NCBI GenBank assembly: GCA_949152475.1
Contig: OX424564.1
Location: 23,434,165-23,498,164, forward strand
Source: Terebella lapidaria
Lineage: Eukaryota; Annelida; Polychaeta; Terebellida; Terebellidae
DNA length: 64,000 nucleotides
Direction: 5' to 3'
The translations under genes and the position numbers were made by a program. A model generated the notes under the pieces. It ran no database searches and was not told the DNA's origin. It was given only the letters and a program-made list of their open reading frames with translations. How positions within the stretch are numbered: the first letter of the stretch is position 1; the number at the start of each line of letters is the position of its first letter. This document shows, one piece after another, positions 1 to 11,305 of this stretch.

Positions 1-699
1 GGGAAGGGACAGAGAGACGCCGCCGGCTAAGAACTCTTTTTCAGTTGTGCCCTCGTGCACTATTTATTTTTGAAATGTGATCATACAGTGCTCCATGTCT
101 GAACTTCATATCTGTACGTCACGTAGGTGACCAGCCATACAATTGTAAGTTGATTTGATGTATATAAATCTTCAATTTATTTGCATCTGAGTTGCTTCTT
201 GCCTAAGTGAAGCCGGTGAGCTACTGAGTGATGATACACCAGCGTTGGGGAACGCCAGATTAGTGACGGCTCTCGAATCACAACGAGCGGGAGTTACAAA
301 AGTCTATACGATCAGAGAAACCAGGTTTTTTGGGCCACACCGAAAACAAGTCCTTACTAAACGTCACACATGACCTGACCCCTAGACAAAAGAACTAGGT
401 CAGTCACCGCCTTAAGGATTGATTGCATGTGATCGTCATGAACCTGGCAGTGACCAGCTGTCCATTCACTTATAATGTAAATATAAAGGTAACAAATTCA
501 TGAATTTACACACTTCCAATCAACGTGAAACTTTGCCTTTCTGATTGTTAGTCATCAAGGATTACTAACCGAGACTCTGTTTCTTACTAAGCAATGTTAA
601 ATTTGTTAAATTCATCGTTTTCATATGTCATTTTCCGACCTATTTCTCGGTCTACAAAATACACTCACAACAGGGCGAGCGAAAGGATTATGCTGTGCA
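1..699. other. No recognisable gene
   Basis: I see no coding region, RNA gene or clear mobile-element end here. The DNA is AT-rich with stops in all frames. It may be the continuation of the dispersed repeat that begins near 700. Confidence 0.4.
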
Positions 700-1000
700 G
701 CAAATAGCTAGTGAAGCCAGTAAAACTCACAGGTGATATGCACTCGGGTGCACCGAGGTGTTTGGGATTATGAATGTTCAGCTTATTGTATTCATCTCAC
801 AAAAAGTATAGCCCTAGATATTCTCATTATTTTGACGACAACAAGGAATAAACAGCCAGTGCTTGTCAAGCAGAACACTCGAATCTTCGTTTTGGTGAAA
901 CGTATAAAATAATTTATCTAATCATCAAATTGCACAGCTTTCGTGATATCATTTATGAAACCATGTCTCGGTTCATCATCCATGAGTATATGTGTGTGTG
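700..1000 (+). repeat. Diverged dispersed repeat, relative of 57300-57600
   Basis: Several blocks match 57300-57600 in the same order and orientation: a GCACTCGGGTGCACC / GCGCTCGGGTGCACC block, CTTATTGTATTCATCTC / CCTATTGTATTCCTCTC, and AACCATGTCTCGGTTCATCA in both. Between the blocks the copies have diverged, so this is an old repeat family. No coding potential is evident in either copy. The family is not recognised. Confidence 0.55.
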
Positions 1001-1954
1001 CTTGCCAAGTTTTAGGTCAGGGGATTGTATTGTTTTGGCGATTTTGTTACCTTTACTTTCACATTATAAGTCAATGGAAAAGTGCCTCAGTGCAGTCACC
1101 GGTAAGTTATGTGCAATCACACCTTAAGATATGTTGCAGGGTGTTCTGAGAGCCCCTACGTCATGCTTATGACATTGCAGCTATATTCGAATCACGCACG
1201 ATATTCAGTCACGAAATCGAGTTAAATCAAACCAAATTAATAGAACGGGTTGCGATTTACCGCATTTAAATAAGTGAAGAATCAACCTAGATATTCACCA
1301 CAAAAATCTTGACTTCAAGCTTATTGACAATAGGTAGATTTAATGTAGTTGCGGGATCACCACAAGTTGTATTTTTGGTTTCTTTTGTTTAAATGTGTTT
1401 ACTGTTATACCTACTACGTCAATAAATTTACAATGATGCTGATGACAAACTGAATTTTGATCATCATATCTCGGAAAAGTGGCAAAACGCTGCCCGTCAG
1501 GCGAGGGCATGATATCGGCTAAGTCGCGTGTTGAATGACCAGACAAAATGTTGTTATATAACTCCTTCTTAAATTTTTCACGTATTCTAACAATATAAGA
1601 CATTTTTGTAACAACTCAATGTCATGAATGTAAAAAAAATCAGGAAAAGGCCTCAAGATCTATGATATTGAATTTCTCATATGAAATATGTTATCAAGTT
1701 GTGAACAAGTCATATTATGTGTGAACAGAAATGGGATATAACTGAGCTGTGTAAAAAAATAAATAAAGTGGCTTACTCCCCACTATTTTGAATAACATGA
1801 TACACGTCATGTTGAGATCAGAAAATGATAATATGTCTGCCGAAGTTCAATAATGTTAAACACTGGGAAATATAATCAGCTTTAGGGAGATAAATCTATA
1901 CATCTCATGCAAGGAGCACGTGTACTGTATGGTGCCTTTATGATATGAGTGCCT

Positions 1955-2105
1955 TATGATATGGGCAGATCGCCGTTATGAAACTGGCTTGAAAGCATCA
2001 ATTATTGGTTGCATTTAAACTAACGTTAAAATTGGGCCGATCGCCATTAGGAAATAGGACGGAAAGCATCAATTATTGGTTGCATTCAAATCAACGGTAA
2101 ATTGG
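1955..2105. repeat. 74-bp tandem pair
   Basis: Two adjacent imperfect units share AAAGCATCAATTATTGGTTG and a GATCGCCRTTA block. The flanking DNA from 1001 to 2181 shows no gene. Confidence 0.6.
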
Positions 2106-2181
2106 GCAACTTCGTACACATGTGCGTTTCACCTTTCAAAAAAGGGGCTTAGCGGTTGATAGGGTATGACAATATAATCAT

Positions 2182-3536
2182 AGGCATGTATTCTGATAGC
2201 TCGCCCACACTCATCCTCCACTCATACTCAAGCGATGTGGACTCAAGTGGGGCTCAAGGAGCACTGGAGTGTGAGTTTAAGGTCAACCTTGCTTTTCTGA
2301 GATATTGCTCACACTCAGTTGGATTTAGCACTTTTGGTATTCACAGAGCTCACCCAAGTGTTGCTCACAGGAGGGAACCTATAGTGCAGCAGATATGTTG
2401 AATAATTGTGGGTTTGGTGGTAAAAACGCCAAAATTGATACAATTCAAACCGAGATGTATATTGATTTAACTATAATACAAAACCAGATTGACCGCTTCC
2501 AGAAATATTACGAAAAATCTAAGATGGCCACCGTCGCTCGTGACCAAATATTGAAATGGTCGTTAGAATTCTCCCAATGTTTAACATATCGAGAGAAAAG
2601 ATTCCATTTCCAGGTTTTCTCACCTGAGGAAGCCAACTAGACACACAAATTTCATATACAGTGATATAGAAGGTGTCAATTTCCCAAATGACCCACCAAA
2701 TTGTTAATTGTAACGGAATATATTCCATGTTATCTCCCAAAAATAACATTATATGCAACGATATTAACCTACATGAATACAAGATGGCCGAAAAAATATA
2801 GTGTCTACCCATTTCCCAGTTCCGAGATAAATATATGAATTGATTTCAGAATTTGTAATAATTTTTCAAGAATGCTGATGCATTAGGAATTACATTAGGA
2901 ATCATTAATCATGAACACTGTAATACTGTAAAAAAAACTGTGTAAAATACATGTACATCATTGTATATAGTGTCTATATATAGTGTCTACCCATTTCCCA
3001 GTTCCGAAATGAATATATGAATTGATTTCAGAATTTGTAATAATTTTTCAAGAATGCTGATGCATTAGAAATTACATTAGGAATCATTAATCATGAACAC
3101 TGTAATACTGTAAAAAAAACTGTGTAAAATACATGTACATCATTGTATATTTTCAAATATAATTATGTAGTTCTATAGCTGGAGATATCAGCATCAATAG
3201 CCCCTGACAGGTGTCCTTTGTTATCTTGTACCGTATCCGCAACTGCTCGTCGCTGACCTTATCGAAGTCAAAATAAACTCTCTTCTCAAGTGACTACCAT
3301 TTACATTCCAAAATATGCATATTTGCAAGTCTCTGATCGCCTATCGAACTACCAAAGTGAGGAAGGATCAATTCTCCTCAAGCTTTACTCAAAATCGTGC
3401 ACTCAATTGAGTATGAGTGACGTCTTTGAATGCTTGGAGGGTGAGGTCGACCTTATACTCACTGAGGCCGAACTTACACGCAATGAGGATGAGGTGAGAC
3501 TCAATGAGTGAGAGTGAGCTTTCTGAATACAGGCCT
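2182..3536. mobile_element. Nonautonomous DNA element with CTCA-rich inverted ends
   Basis: The left end reads AGGCATGTATTCTGATAGCTC and the reverse complement of the right end reads AGGCCTGTATTCAGAAAGCTC, so the ends form an inverted repeat. Inside both ends lie many ACTCA/TGAGT motifs on opposite strands, as expected of subterminal transposase-binding repeats. The ~1.36-kb interior has no convincing ORF, so the copy is nonautonomous. I could not find a clean target-site duplication, and the superfamily is undetermined. Confidence 0.55.
2797..3150. repeat. 183-bp tandem duplication inside the inverted-repeat element
   Basis: The block beginning ATAGTGTCTACCCATTTCCC at 2797 recurs at 2980 and runs almost identically through a GAATCATTAATCATGAACAC segment. 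The copies differ at only a few bases, so the duplication is younger than the surrounding element. Confidence 0.85.
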
Positions 3537-4419
3537 TAGTCCTTCAAAAAATCTTCGTCACTGTAGAGCATGACAGTACCAGTTTCCGTAAAATGATGCT
3601 GAACAAGACCCTTGTCAATTTAACCCGTTTTCAGATCGCAATTGCCGACCTAGCATATATATACAAACAGCAAAACCTTTCTCTACTCCAAATCCCGGGA
3701 AACACCATCGGGAGTTTTGCTTTTCCCAAAACCAGACTTCCACCCGCGCAAAGTAAACCAGCACGTGGATCAGTGCTGCTGCACGTTGTCTCCCCAGGCA
3801 ACCATACATCTGGCGAAATGACGTCAACTAAAAAAAGTCCTCAATGTGTGAGAATTCCCCAAGTCTATTCCTGGCGTTAACACTATAGTCCCAATCACAT
3901 AACTCCCTTCAGTCACGTGTACAAATGCGCCATCCTGAAATTGTTTCACCTTCGTTTCCATCAAGTTTGTTCTGAGCAGAATAATTAGCATACAAACATG
4001 GATACAATGGGTGTATTACGGAAGCAATTGACACGACATTTGTTCGTGAGACATCTCAAAAGTAAACATATATCACACTCAAATCACAACCAAGGCCGCA
4101 ACCACGGGGTAGAACTCGCTACCTAACTTTGGTGGTGACCCCACTTCCTATTTTTTTTTTTCACTAGTGTCGCTTCGGGGCTCATGCAAAAACTCGCCCC
4201 AAATTTCAAGAAGTTTTGGACCAAGGTACAGGACTTATCTCTAATGCGATATTCTTGTTCTGAATGATTTTTTCGTCAGAATTAATTCAAACCTTTATCG
4301 GATCGTACCGTCAGTATTGCCATGCAAATATCCGACACGAAGTGTTTTTTTTAATTGTCTATTCCACGAACAGGCGAATCTTCGATGAGTCAATCTCGCA
4401 TACAATTCCGTAAACCTAG
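3537..4419. other. Intergenic, nothing recognised
   Basis: Short open frames occur but show no family motif, splice context or codon pattern that would support a gene. Confidence 0.4.
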
Positions 4420-4756
4420 CCCCCCCCGGAACTCTCTGTGTGACTGTTTTTAAAAGCTGGTGTCTATGTTGTCACACGAGAGTCCCACTTCATGAACATC
4501 CACCCCAATATCGCCCAACACTTTGACTCGATGTAGGTCTCACAGGATTCAAGAAGGCACTACTAGTGCAACGAAATTATATAATATATAATCCATTCTT
4601 AAATGTAGGAACCTTACTTTGGTGCATATGTCTATTCTATCACAGAAATCAACAATAAACCGCCACACTGAAAACTTCTCAAAATCGCAAATTTCTACCA
4701 GTCCAGGATGCCGCTTGCTCATTGGTCAAAAAACTTATTCAGTGCGTTGATTTCTA
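4420..4756 (+). repeat. Left terminal inverted repeat, outer part
   Basis: This is the reverse complement of about 19620-19940, with homopolymer length differences in the outer C/G tract. It is separated from the inner part of the same arm (5496-5700) by the inserted LINE fragment. Confidence 0.75.
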
Positions 4757-5495
4757 TGGAGCTCTAGATAGATAGATACTTTATTATCCACATGTGGAAA
4801 TTTGTTTTACAAGTGGAAGGCTCAAACACACCAGATACATGTATATACGAGAGTTATACATACACCAAAAATACACAAATATGAATAACAAATTGAACTA
4901 ACGTTTACATGTGGAATTATAAACCCGAATTGATGCAGGAATGAAGGAATTTAAACATCTACTGGTCCTGCATTTCAAAGAAAATAGTCGAGAACCAGAG
5001 CGTTGCTCATTATAGTAACAATTCAATGGGTGAGATACGTCCGACCTGATCAATTGAACTTTTTTATGGCAGAATTTGTTAAACAGATCTACCAGTGACA
5101 TACATTGACTGTTTGTCAACTTAGATGAGCGTTTTATGATTTGTGACAACTTGTGAAGATCATGTTGTCTGGCATTTCCAAAATACACCAAGATACAGAA
5201 GGTTATAAGACTCTCGATCACCGACTTGTAAAATAATTGTGTTATTGAAGGACCAACGTGGAATTCGTTCAACTTGCGAAGAAAATACATTCTTTGGTTG
5301 GTTTTGCTGAAGACACGTTTACAATGTGCTGACCATGTGAGCTTGTCATCAATCACCGTGCCGAGATATTTATACTCCTTTACAATGTCCACATCTGCAC
5401 TATCAATATTCACAGGTCTAACAATCTCGGATGGCTCTAAACGAGCCACCAGCAAGTGATACCGCGTGTACCATGATTTCGATTACCGAAAACCG
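4757..5495 (-). mobile_element. 5'-truncated Rex1/Babar-type LINE
   Basis: A minus-strand frame at 5455-4898 encodes about 185 aa of the C-terminal part of a non-LTR retrotransposon protein. It has EYKYLGTVIDDKLTW, a TNQRMYFLRKLNEF block and the Cys-poor tail typical of this region downstream of the reverse transcriptase. The 3' end (minus strand) runs through TGGATAATAAAGT into ATCTATCTATCT, the kind of short tandem-repeat tail known for Rex1/Babar and related LINEs. The endonuclease and polymerase core are missing, so this is a dead 5'-truncated copy. It interrupts the left arm of the surrounding inverted-repeat element, because the right arm runs uninterrupted through the equivalent point. 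Exact ends are uncertain by 10-20 bp. Confidence 0.8.
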
Positions 5496-5700
5496 CATGA
5501 TAATAAGATTTAAATATCGTCTTTGCATTCAGACATGAAAATAAAATTATACTCTACACAATACTGTCTTTTTATTATATATTAGTGTTCGTTTTACCAC
5601 CCAGTAATGTTGGCACAAAATCCGGATTCTGGTGAGGTTCCATATGTTTTGTCACCTCCATTTTGGCTGTTAGGCAAGAAAAAACACGTACATGCTTCTG
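5496..5700 (+). repeat. Left terminal inverted repeat, inner part
   Basis: This matches the reverse complement of about 19418-19610, including AGTATAATTTTATTTTCATG and the CCGGATTTTGTGCC block. The helicase reading frame begins about 10 bp inside it. Confidence 0.75.
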
Positions 5701-5712
5701 AATATGGATTAA

Positions 5713-8700
5713 CTAAAAGCATTAGATGCGGTGGTCGAAGACCTGAAGCTGCCCTTCACTTTGAAGGCTGAGCAGAAACAGGCCGTTATAAACATGTGTG
5801 AGAGGAAACACACATCTTGTGTGTTGCCCACTGGTTTTGGGAAGAGTGAAATTTTTGTTTTGCCGCCAATTGTGCACAAAAAAGTGAGTTCAAATAAAAA
5901 CATGTCAGATAGGTTCAAATATGATCTAGTTATGACCAATCAGACTTGATCAGACTCTCCAATGCGTGTAAGCCTACCTGCCATGCATGTCCCCTTGTGC
6001 TGGGTGCCGCATGCCTAAATTTGTTCGAGAGCTGTGATATCATTGGCCAACAGCACCACGGGCCGTGGCATCAGGACTGGTTCTACATGGGCGACATGTG
6101 CCATAGTTAAAGTGTCAATCCCACTGAGATCCCAGTAGACACCAGCACGGCAGCATGGGCCTGCCGTACTCTACCGTGTTGTATAGCATGTTGACACCCG
6201 CGTGTGCCATGGCCTCTGCCGCGGCCTGCCTGGATGAAGATTTTAATTTTAACATGCAGATCCCAGTTGCTGTCGTGATGCTGCTGTGCTGCTGAGTGCT
6301 GATGCCAGTGTCGTGTCAGCATCGTATTCGTGCCATATTTACGCCAGTAGCCTATCAAGTGAATATTTAGTCACAGTGATCAATTAAGGTAGCTATGTAT
6401 GGCACATTCCACCATTTCCTTGTAGATGCCGGTGATCAATTTCTTTAACCGGGATGAAATTCGCATCGGCGGTCGTCACCCCACAGTGGTTATTTGCCAG
6501 TCACACTGAGCTCCCGGTAGACCCTGGTAGACACCAGCACAACAGCCAGTGCCTGCGGGCTCTGCCGGGTTGGATACCGTCTTGATGCCCGGTGGTGCAA
6601 GAGTTGAGGTCTGCTGGGAATTCGCCTCTCCCGGGCCTTACTGTGTTGTTACTGTTTGCTGCCACGTGGCTGTGTTGACATCTGGGCATCCTGGCGTTTG
6701 TCAGGGTATACTCTCTGAGTGCTAAATCAGTATGGTACATCCCGGTAATTCCCAGCAGAGACGAGGTAGACCCTGTCAGCACCACGATTGACCATGACGA
6801 ATCCCAGTTGCCATGCCATGCTGACGCTGGGGTGTACCAGCCCCTACAGTGTTGATCCCATATTTACGCTGTGTTTCTGCCGGGGTCTGTCATGTTGGCA
6901 CAATGTTCGTGCCCTGTCTACGCCAGGGGGAGGGGGGGGGGGGGCATATCATGTAAACGTACTAATTTTTGCGGTGGATTTATTTTGCGGATTTCGCGGT
7001 AATATCAAAACCGCAAAATTAAATCCACCGCAAAAATTTGTCCATAGGGAGAACAAAGTGAAACGAAGATAAAACCGCAAAATTAAATCCACCGCAAAAC
7101 GTCTGAGGTACTGTCAGAAGCGCAAAATTAAATACCCGCAAAATTAAGCACGTTTACAGTATCATGTAAAGCCCCAGTCCCATATGAGGTTGATGCACTG
7201 CGGCCATACAGGGTGAAACACAGCAGCTTGGACTCCAAGATCGGGGTGCTCCATCATAGACTGGCATGGGGTATTCACACAAATCCTCCTGTTTAACCCC
7301 AGGGTGTATACTGAAGCTGACAATATCACAGTGCATCTCGGAAGATCAAGGTGGAGCCCAGGTGGAAGCCGGCACTGACACGCTGTCAGCACGGTGAATG
7401 CCGATGTATTCTGGAGGTCACAGTCTTACACCGGTCAATGCCGTGTTGACACCGTGTCCCATTGTGTCGGCCACTATGTTTCACTGCCATGAACTGTATG
7501 CTGCCGTCCACCGTGTGTCAACGTGTTGGGGCCAGTCGGTCTCCAGTGAAAATGCGACCTACCATGTATCACAAAGAATATCTCTGGGCCCGGTTCACCA
7601 AGGCGCCAACTGAAACTCATCAGTGCCGCTACGTTTCATCACATCGGCAACACCACGTTCACACGGTGCATCCCGGAAAAAAACTTCAGAACCGGGATTG
7701 GCTGAGGTTCACCTGCGGGTACACCATTTCCATCCCAGAGCATCAACGTCACATGCCGACTCATTCCAACATCAACATGGCGTTAGCACAGGGGCCGTTG
7801 AACCTCGGTGTTCCTGTGGGATGCACCTTGCTCCACCGGCACCTATATGGAACTTTACCTTAGTTATTCTGAACAAGGTAGCTACATCTAGGCAGTGTAT
7901 GGTAGATGCCGGTGATCGATTTGTCCTCTGCCGGGATCTACCAGAATGAAAATCGCATCGACGGTCGTCTCGACGAAAGACGGTTGCCTCCTTACATGAT
8001 ACGACTGGCATAAACACAGAATGAACACAGTGCCGACAGGACAGATCCCGGGACAAACATAACATGAACACGACACCTCGACAGGGTAGAGGCCAGTAGA
8101 GCCTGGCATTAACACAGCAGTAACCAGGATCTGCCATGGTCAATTTGTGGCGCGGCCGGGATCTACCTTGCCTCTGCCAGAATTTACCTGGATGAACCGT
8201 GTTGCAGACAACACACCTAGGTGAACACGGCAGCCACATGGCAGCAACACGGTAACAACATGAAAACAACATGGTAGGGCCTAGCAGAGAGCCCCTGTCA
8301 TGTCGTCTTGACAATTTTTATTTGTTAAACATGTTTACAAATAAATATCTTCATCCCAGCAGCGAAGGGCAGAGCCCGTTACACCATGGCACACCCAGTC
8401 AGCAACACGGTATCCAACGAGGCAGAGCCTGGCAGGCCCTAGTTGCCATGCTAGCGTCTACAGGGGACTACCGGGATCTCAATGGGACTGACACTTTACT
8501 ACTGGACTTAAAGCAGCTGCCTTCGATACCAGTCAATATTTGAAAACTATATTTCGTATTAAACATGCTAAACTAACTCAATGAAACATACTCACATCAA
8601 ATGTAATGAAAATAACCAGTCCTCGGGGAAATTTTGCTCATTTGAACAGGCGATTCTCGCGTAAATACATGAACTATCCTTCACACGCAGATGTAAACAA

Positions 8701-11091
8701 AGCAAATACTATAGTAAGTGCAAGATAGACTGACAATTCCACGAACATCATGGTATATCACTGATTATTTTCACAGAATTACACTATATATGCACATACG
8801 AACTGGAAAATGTACGCGATTTGGACTTTTAAGCGCGATTTGAGCATTTGTTTACATTCGGGTTTGATGGATACACTTCGTTGTTTATTTACAAAACCGG
8901 TACAAAATGGGCACTAAAACGGATGAAAAGACAACTTGGACGGACTATAATCGTCAAAATCATTGAGCACACCTTTTCTCATATTGCATTAAATGTGTTT
9001 AACAAAAAATTGGTTTTGAAAAAAATATTGCATACATTCGAAGGCAGCAGCTTTAATACTGCAATCGTCAAGACGACCGTTGATGCATATTTTATCCCGG
9101 TAGAGCTCGTGGTAGAGGCCAAATGAATCACTGTCGTCTACTGGGCACTGCCGGGATGTACCGTGTAACAACTGTGTTGAGTGTGACTAAGGCTTAAGTT
9201 AAACACGTATATTAGTGCAGGTTAGGCTTGGAACATGGTAATGGTTTTCGTTATTTATGAAAATCGTTCAAGTATTATGCAAATACAATTTTCAGTTACA
9301 TCCCGAGAAAAGGTTTATATCCTTGGTGATATCACCACTGCGCTCTCTTTCAAATGATCAAGTAACCAGATGGAGGAAGCGAGGAATATCATGTGCCACC
9401 CTCCTCCCAAGCAAAGAGATGAATGCTATGACCAAGCAGGGTAATGAAGGACGGCTATATTATCAATTGTTTTGTAGGCAAATCTGTAAGTAATTTTCTA
9501 TTTCTAGTAATAGGTGCGGTATTTGAATAAGGCTTATAAATATGGTAAATTTTTTTAATCTGGTGTTCCTTTAGGAATCTTGGACGGCGATTTCACCGTG
9601 TTGTTCGCGTCACCGGAATCCGTCCTTCTGCCTTCATTGTCAAAAATGCTTCGTGAGAGGAAGTCTGAAATATGTCTATTGGCTCTTGACGAAGTACACT
9701 GCATGACGGATGGGTAAGACAACTTATACTCATATGTAGCGTTGGGTGGTTCACTGTTTTATTCGTATACATATTATAAGTTTGTGCATGTAAAAGTAAT
9801 TCGACAAATGGTGATACAACTGGTTTAGTATGAAAGGTATATAGACATATTAGTGTAAATATAAATTGCAATGAATACATACTGAGGGCACACCAAATTG
9901 AAAAGTTGTTCATTGGATTTAGCGCATCCAAAATAATGTTCTGCAAGTATTACACAAAATGTGTGCGCTCTATCATTCTGGGTTCATAGTGCAAACTTGA
10001 TACATTGTATATATCCAATGTGGGGCTTGTGACATATGCATTTCATTTTCGTGAAAAGGGGCGATTCCTTTCGACCTCAGTACCAAAAGGTCGGTGGACT
10101 GAGGGCCGTCTTGCCCAGGGTGCCAATAGCTGCATTGACAGCAACCATCACACGTGACATGCAGCAGTCTGTGTTTGAGCTGCTCAAACTGACGGAAGAC
10201 CAGTTCCTTCACATATCAGTAGTACCGGACAGGTATATAAATACAAGTATCAATAAAGAACCATTGTAGAAAATGTATATACCACATGAATTTGTATAGT
10301 TATTCAATTCAATAATGACAAGATACAAATATTTTCAACATGTACTTGAACCGTCTTTGTCAATTATCAGACCCACAATATATGTGGAGGTAGACAACAG
10401 TCAGAAGCAGGACGTCTATGGGCTCCTTGATTGGTACCTGCAGAAGTTACTAGAGGAAGGTTTGTCAGCACCCAAGGCTGTTGTGTTTGGTCGGTAAGTA
10501 ACCAGATTACAAAAGCAGCAGAAATTTAAACATAATGATGGCTGCCAGTATGATCTGTTTATTTGAAGTTTCTAAATCATCTAGATCTTTTTGCAGATCT
10601 ATCGACATAGTCATGGAACTCTTTGGTCACGTGGCCAAGAGACTAGGCAGGAGTTCATATGTTGATGGTAAGGCCCTGGTAGAAGTGTTCCATGGGCACG
10701 TAGATCCTGTCCTAGAAGAACTTCCAAAATCAGGAAGTTCACAAGGGTATCCCCGATGTGTCATCACGACACTGGCATTTGGAATGGGGATTGATATACC
10801 CAATGTTGATTATGTTTTGCACTGGGGCCCCCAAACAACATATTGCTCTACTGGCGGGAAGTGGGACGCTGCGCAAGAAATGGCAGGATGGGGAGTGCAA
10901 TCATGTATTTGCCTCCATATTCTGTCAACAAATCCTATGTGCAAACAGATATGCCGCAAGTGATCAAGATGAAACACGGGTGCATTCGGAAGAATGTACT
11001 GAAGTTTCTGCAGGTCAAGGGTATCAGTGACGAGGATATTGATAAATGTTGCGGAGGTCACAGATGCTGTTCAAATTGCAAAAAATCGTGA
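5713..11091 (+). CDS. RecQ-like superfamily 2 DNA helicase, six exons, decaying
   Basis: Six exons with GT/AG borders: 5713-5883, 9296-9485, 9575-9713, 10059-10232, 10371-10493, 10597-11091, about 430 codons. Helicase motifs appear in order: I (LPTGFGKS), Ib (ISPLRSLSNDQV), II (LDEVHC), III (ALTATIT), V (TTLAFGMGIDIPNVDYV), VI (YWREVGRCARNGR), then a RecQ-type zinc cluster (CIRKNVLKFL ... CCGGHRCCSNC). The family unwinds DNA 3'-5' with ATP. There is no RQC or HRDC domain, so this is a compact type. Damage: an in-frame stop at 5710 with no good ATG before motif I, a TGA at the simplest exon 2/3 junction, and a one-base shift in the GGGGCCCCC run between motifs V and VI. The gene converges on the DUF6589 gene and starts at the left inverted repeat, so it probably served the element's mobility. 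A host RecQ pseudogene is less likely given these borders. Confidence 0.8.
5950..8530. repeat. GC-rich degenerate repeat field in helicase intron 1
   Basis: This 2.5-kb stretch is built of many imperfect copies of short phrases such as GCCGGGATCTACC, GTGTTGACACC and TAGATGCCGGTGATC on both strands. It is richer in G+C than its surroundings. Longer echoes exist: 6410-6480 resembles 7885-7975 directly, and the latter resembles 9063-9140 inverted. Open frames of 60-180 codons are by-products of the composition; none shows a domain. Confidence 0.5.
6952..7158. mobile_element. MITE with TGTAAACGTRCT ends
   Basis: The left end TGTAAACGTACTAAT and the reverse complement of the right end TGTAAACGTGCTTAAT form an inverted repeat that continues through blocks of AAAATTAAATCCACCGC / GCGGTGGATTT. 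The element is AT-rich against its GC-rich host intron. A TATCATG direct repeat overlaps both ends and may be part of the target duplication. No coding capacity. Confidence 0.7.
8531..9295. other. Rest of helicase intron 1
   Basis: AT-rich intronic DNA without a recognised gene. A segment near 9063-9140 is an inverted relative of 7885-7975. Confidence 0.4.
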
Positions 11092-11305
11092 AAAAATTTG
11101 TAATAAACACTAATCAAGATCTTCATCCATATTGATATGATGAATGTCTACATCCTGTCAGGAATAATTTTGCATAATTATATCACAATTGTCATCACAC
11201 TGCACTGAATCTATAGGGTTTTTTTTAAACTAGATACATCACATACATCTTTCACACGATTTTCACTCATACACCCACAAACACACCTATTTACACACGA
11301 ACAGA

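Noticed and set aside
2519-2812. 97-codon minus-strand frame
   Set aside because: No motif; it lies inside an inverted-repeat element and ends at a tandem duplication.
7772-8314. 180-codon open frame on the minus strand, and others of 70-130 codons at 6107-8115
   Set aside because: They overlap in several frames within GC-rich repeated DNA and show no domain or splice logic.
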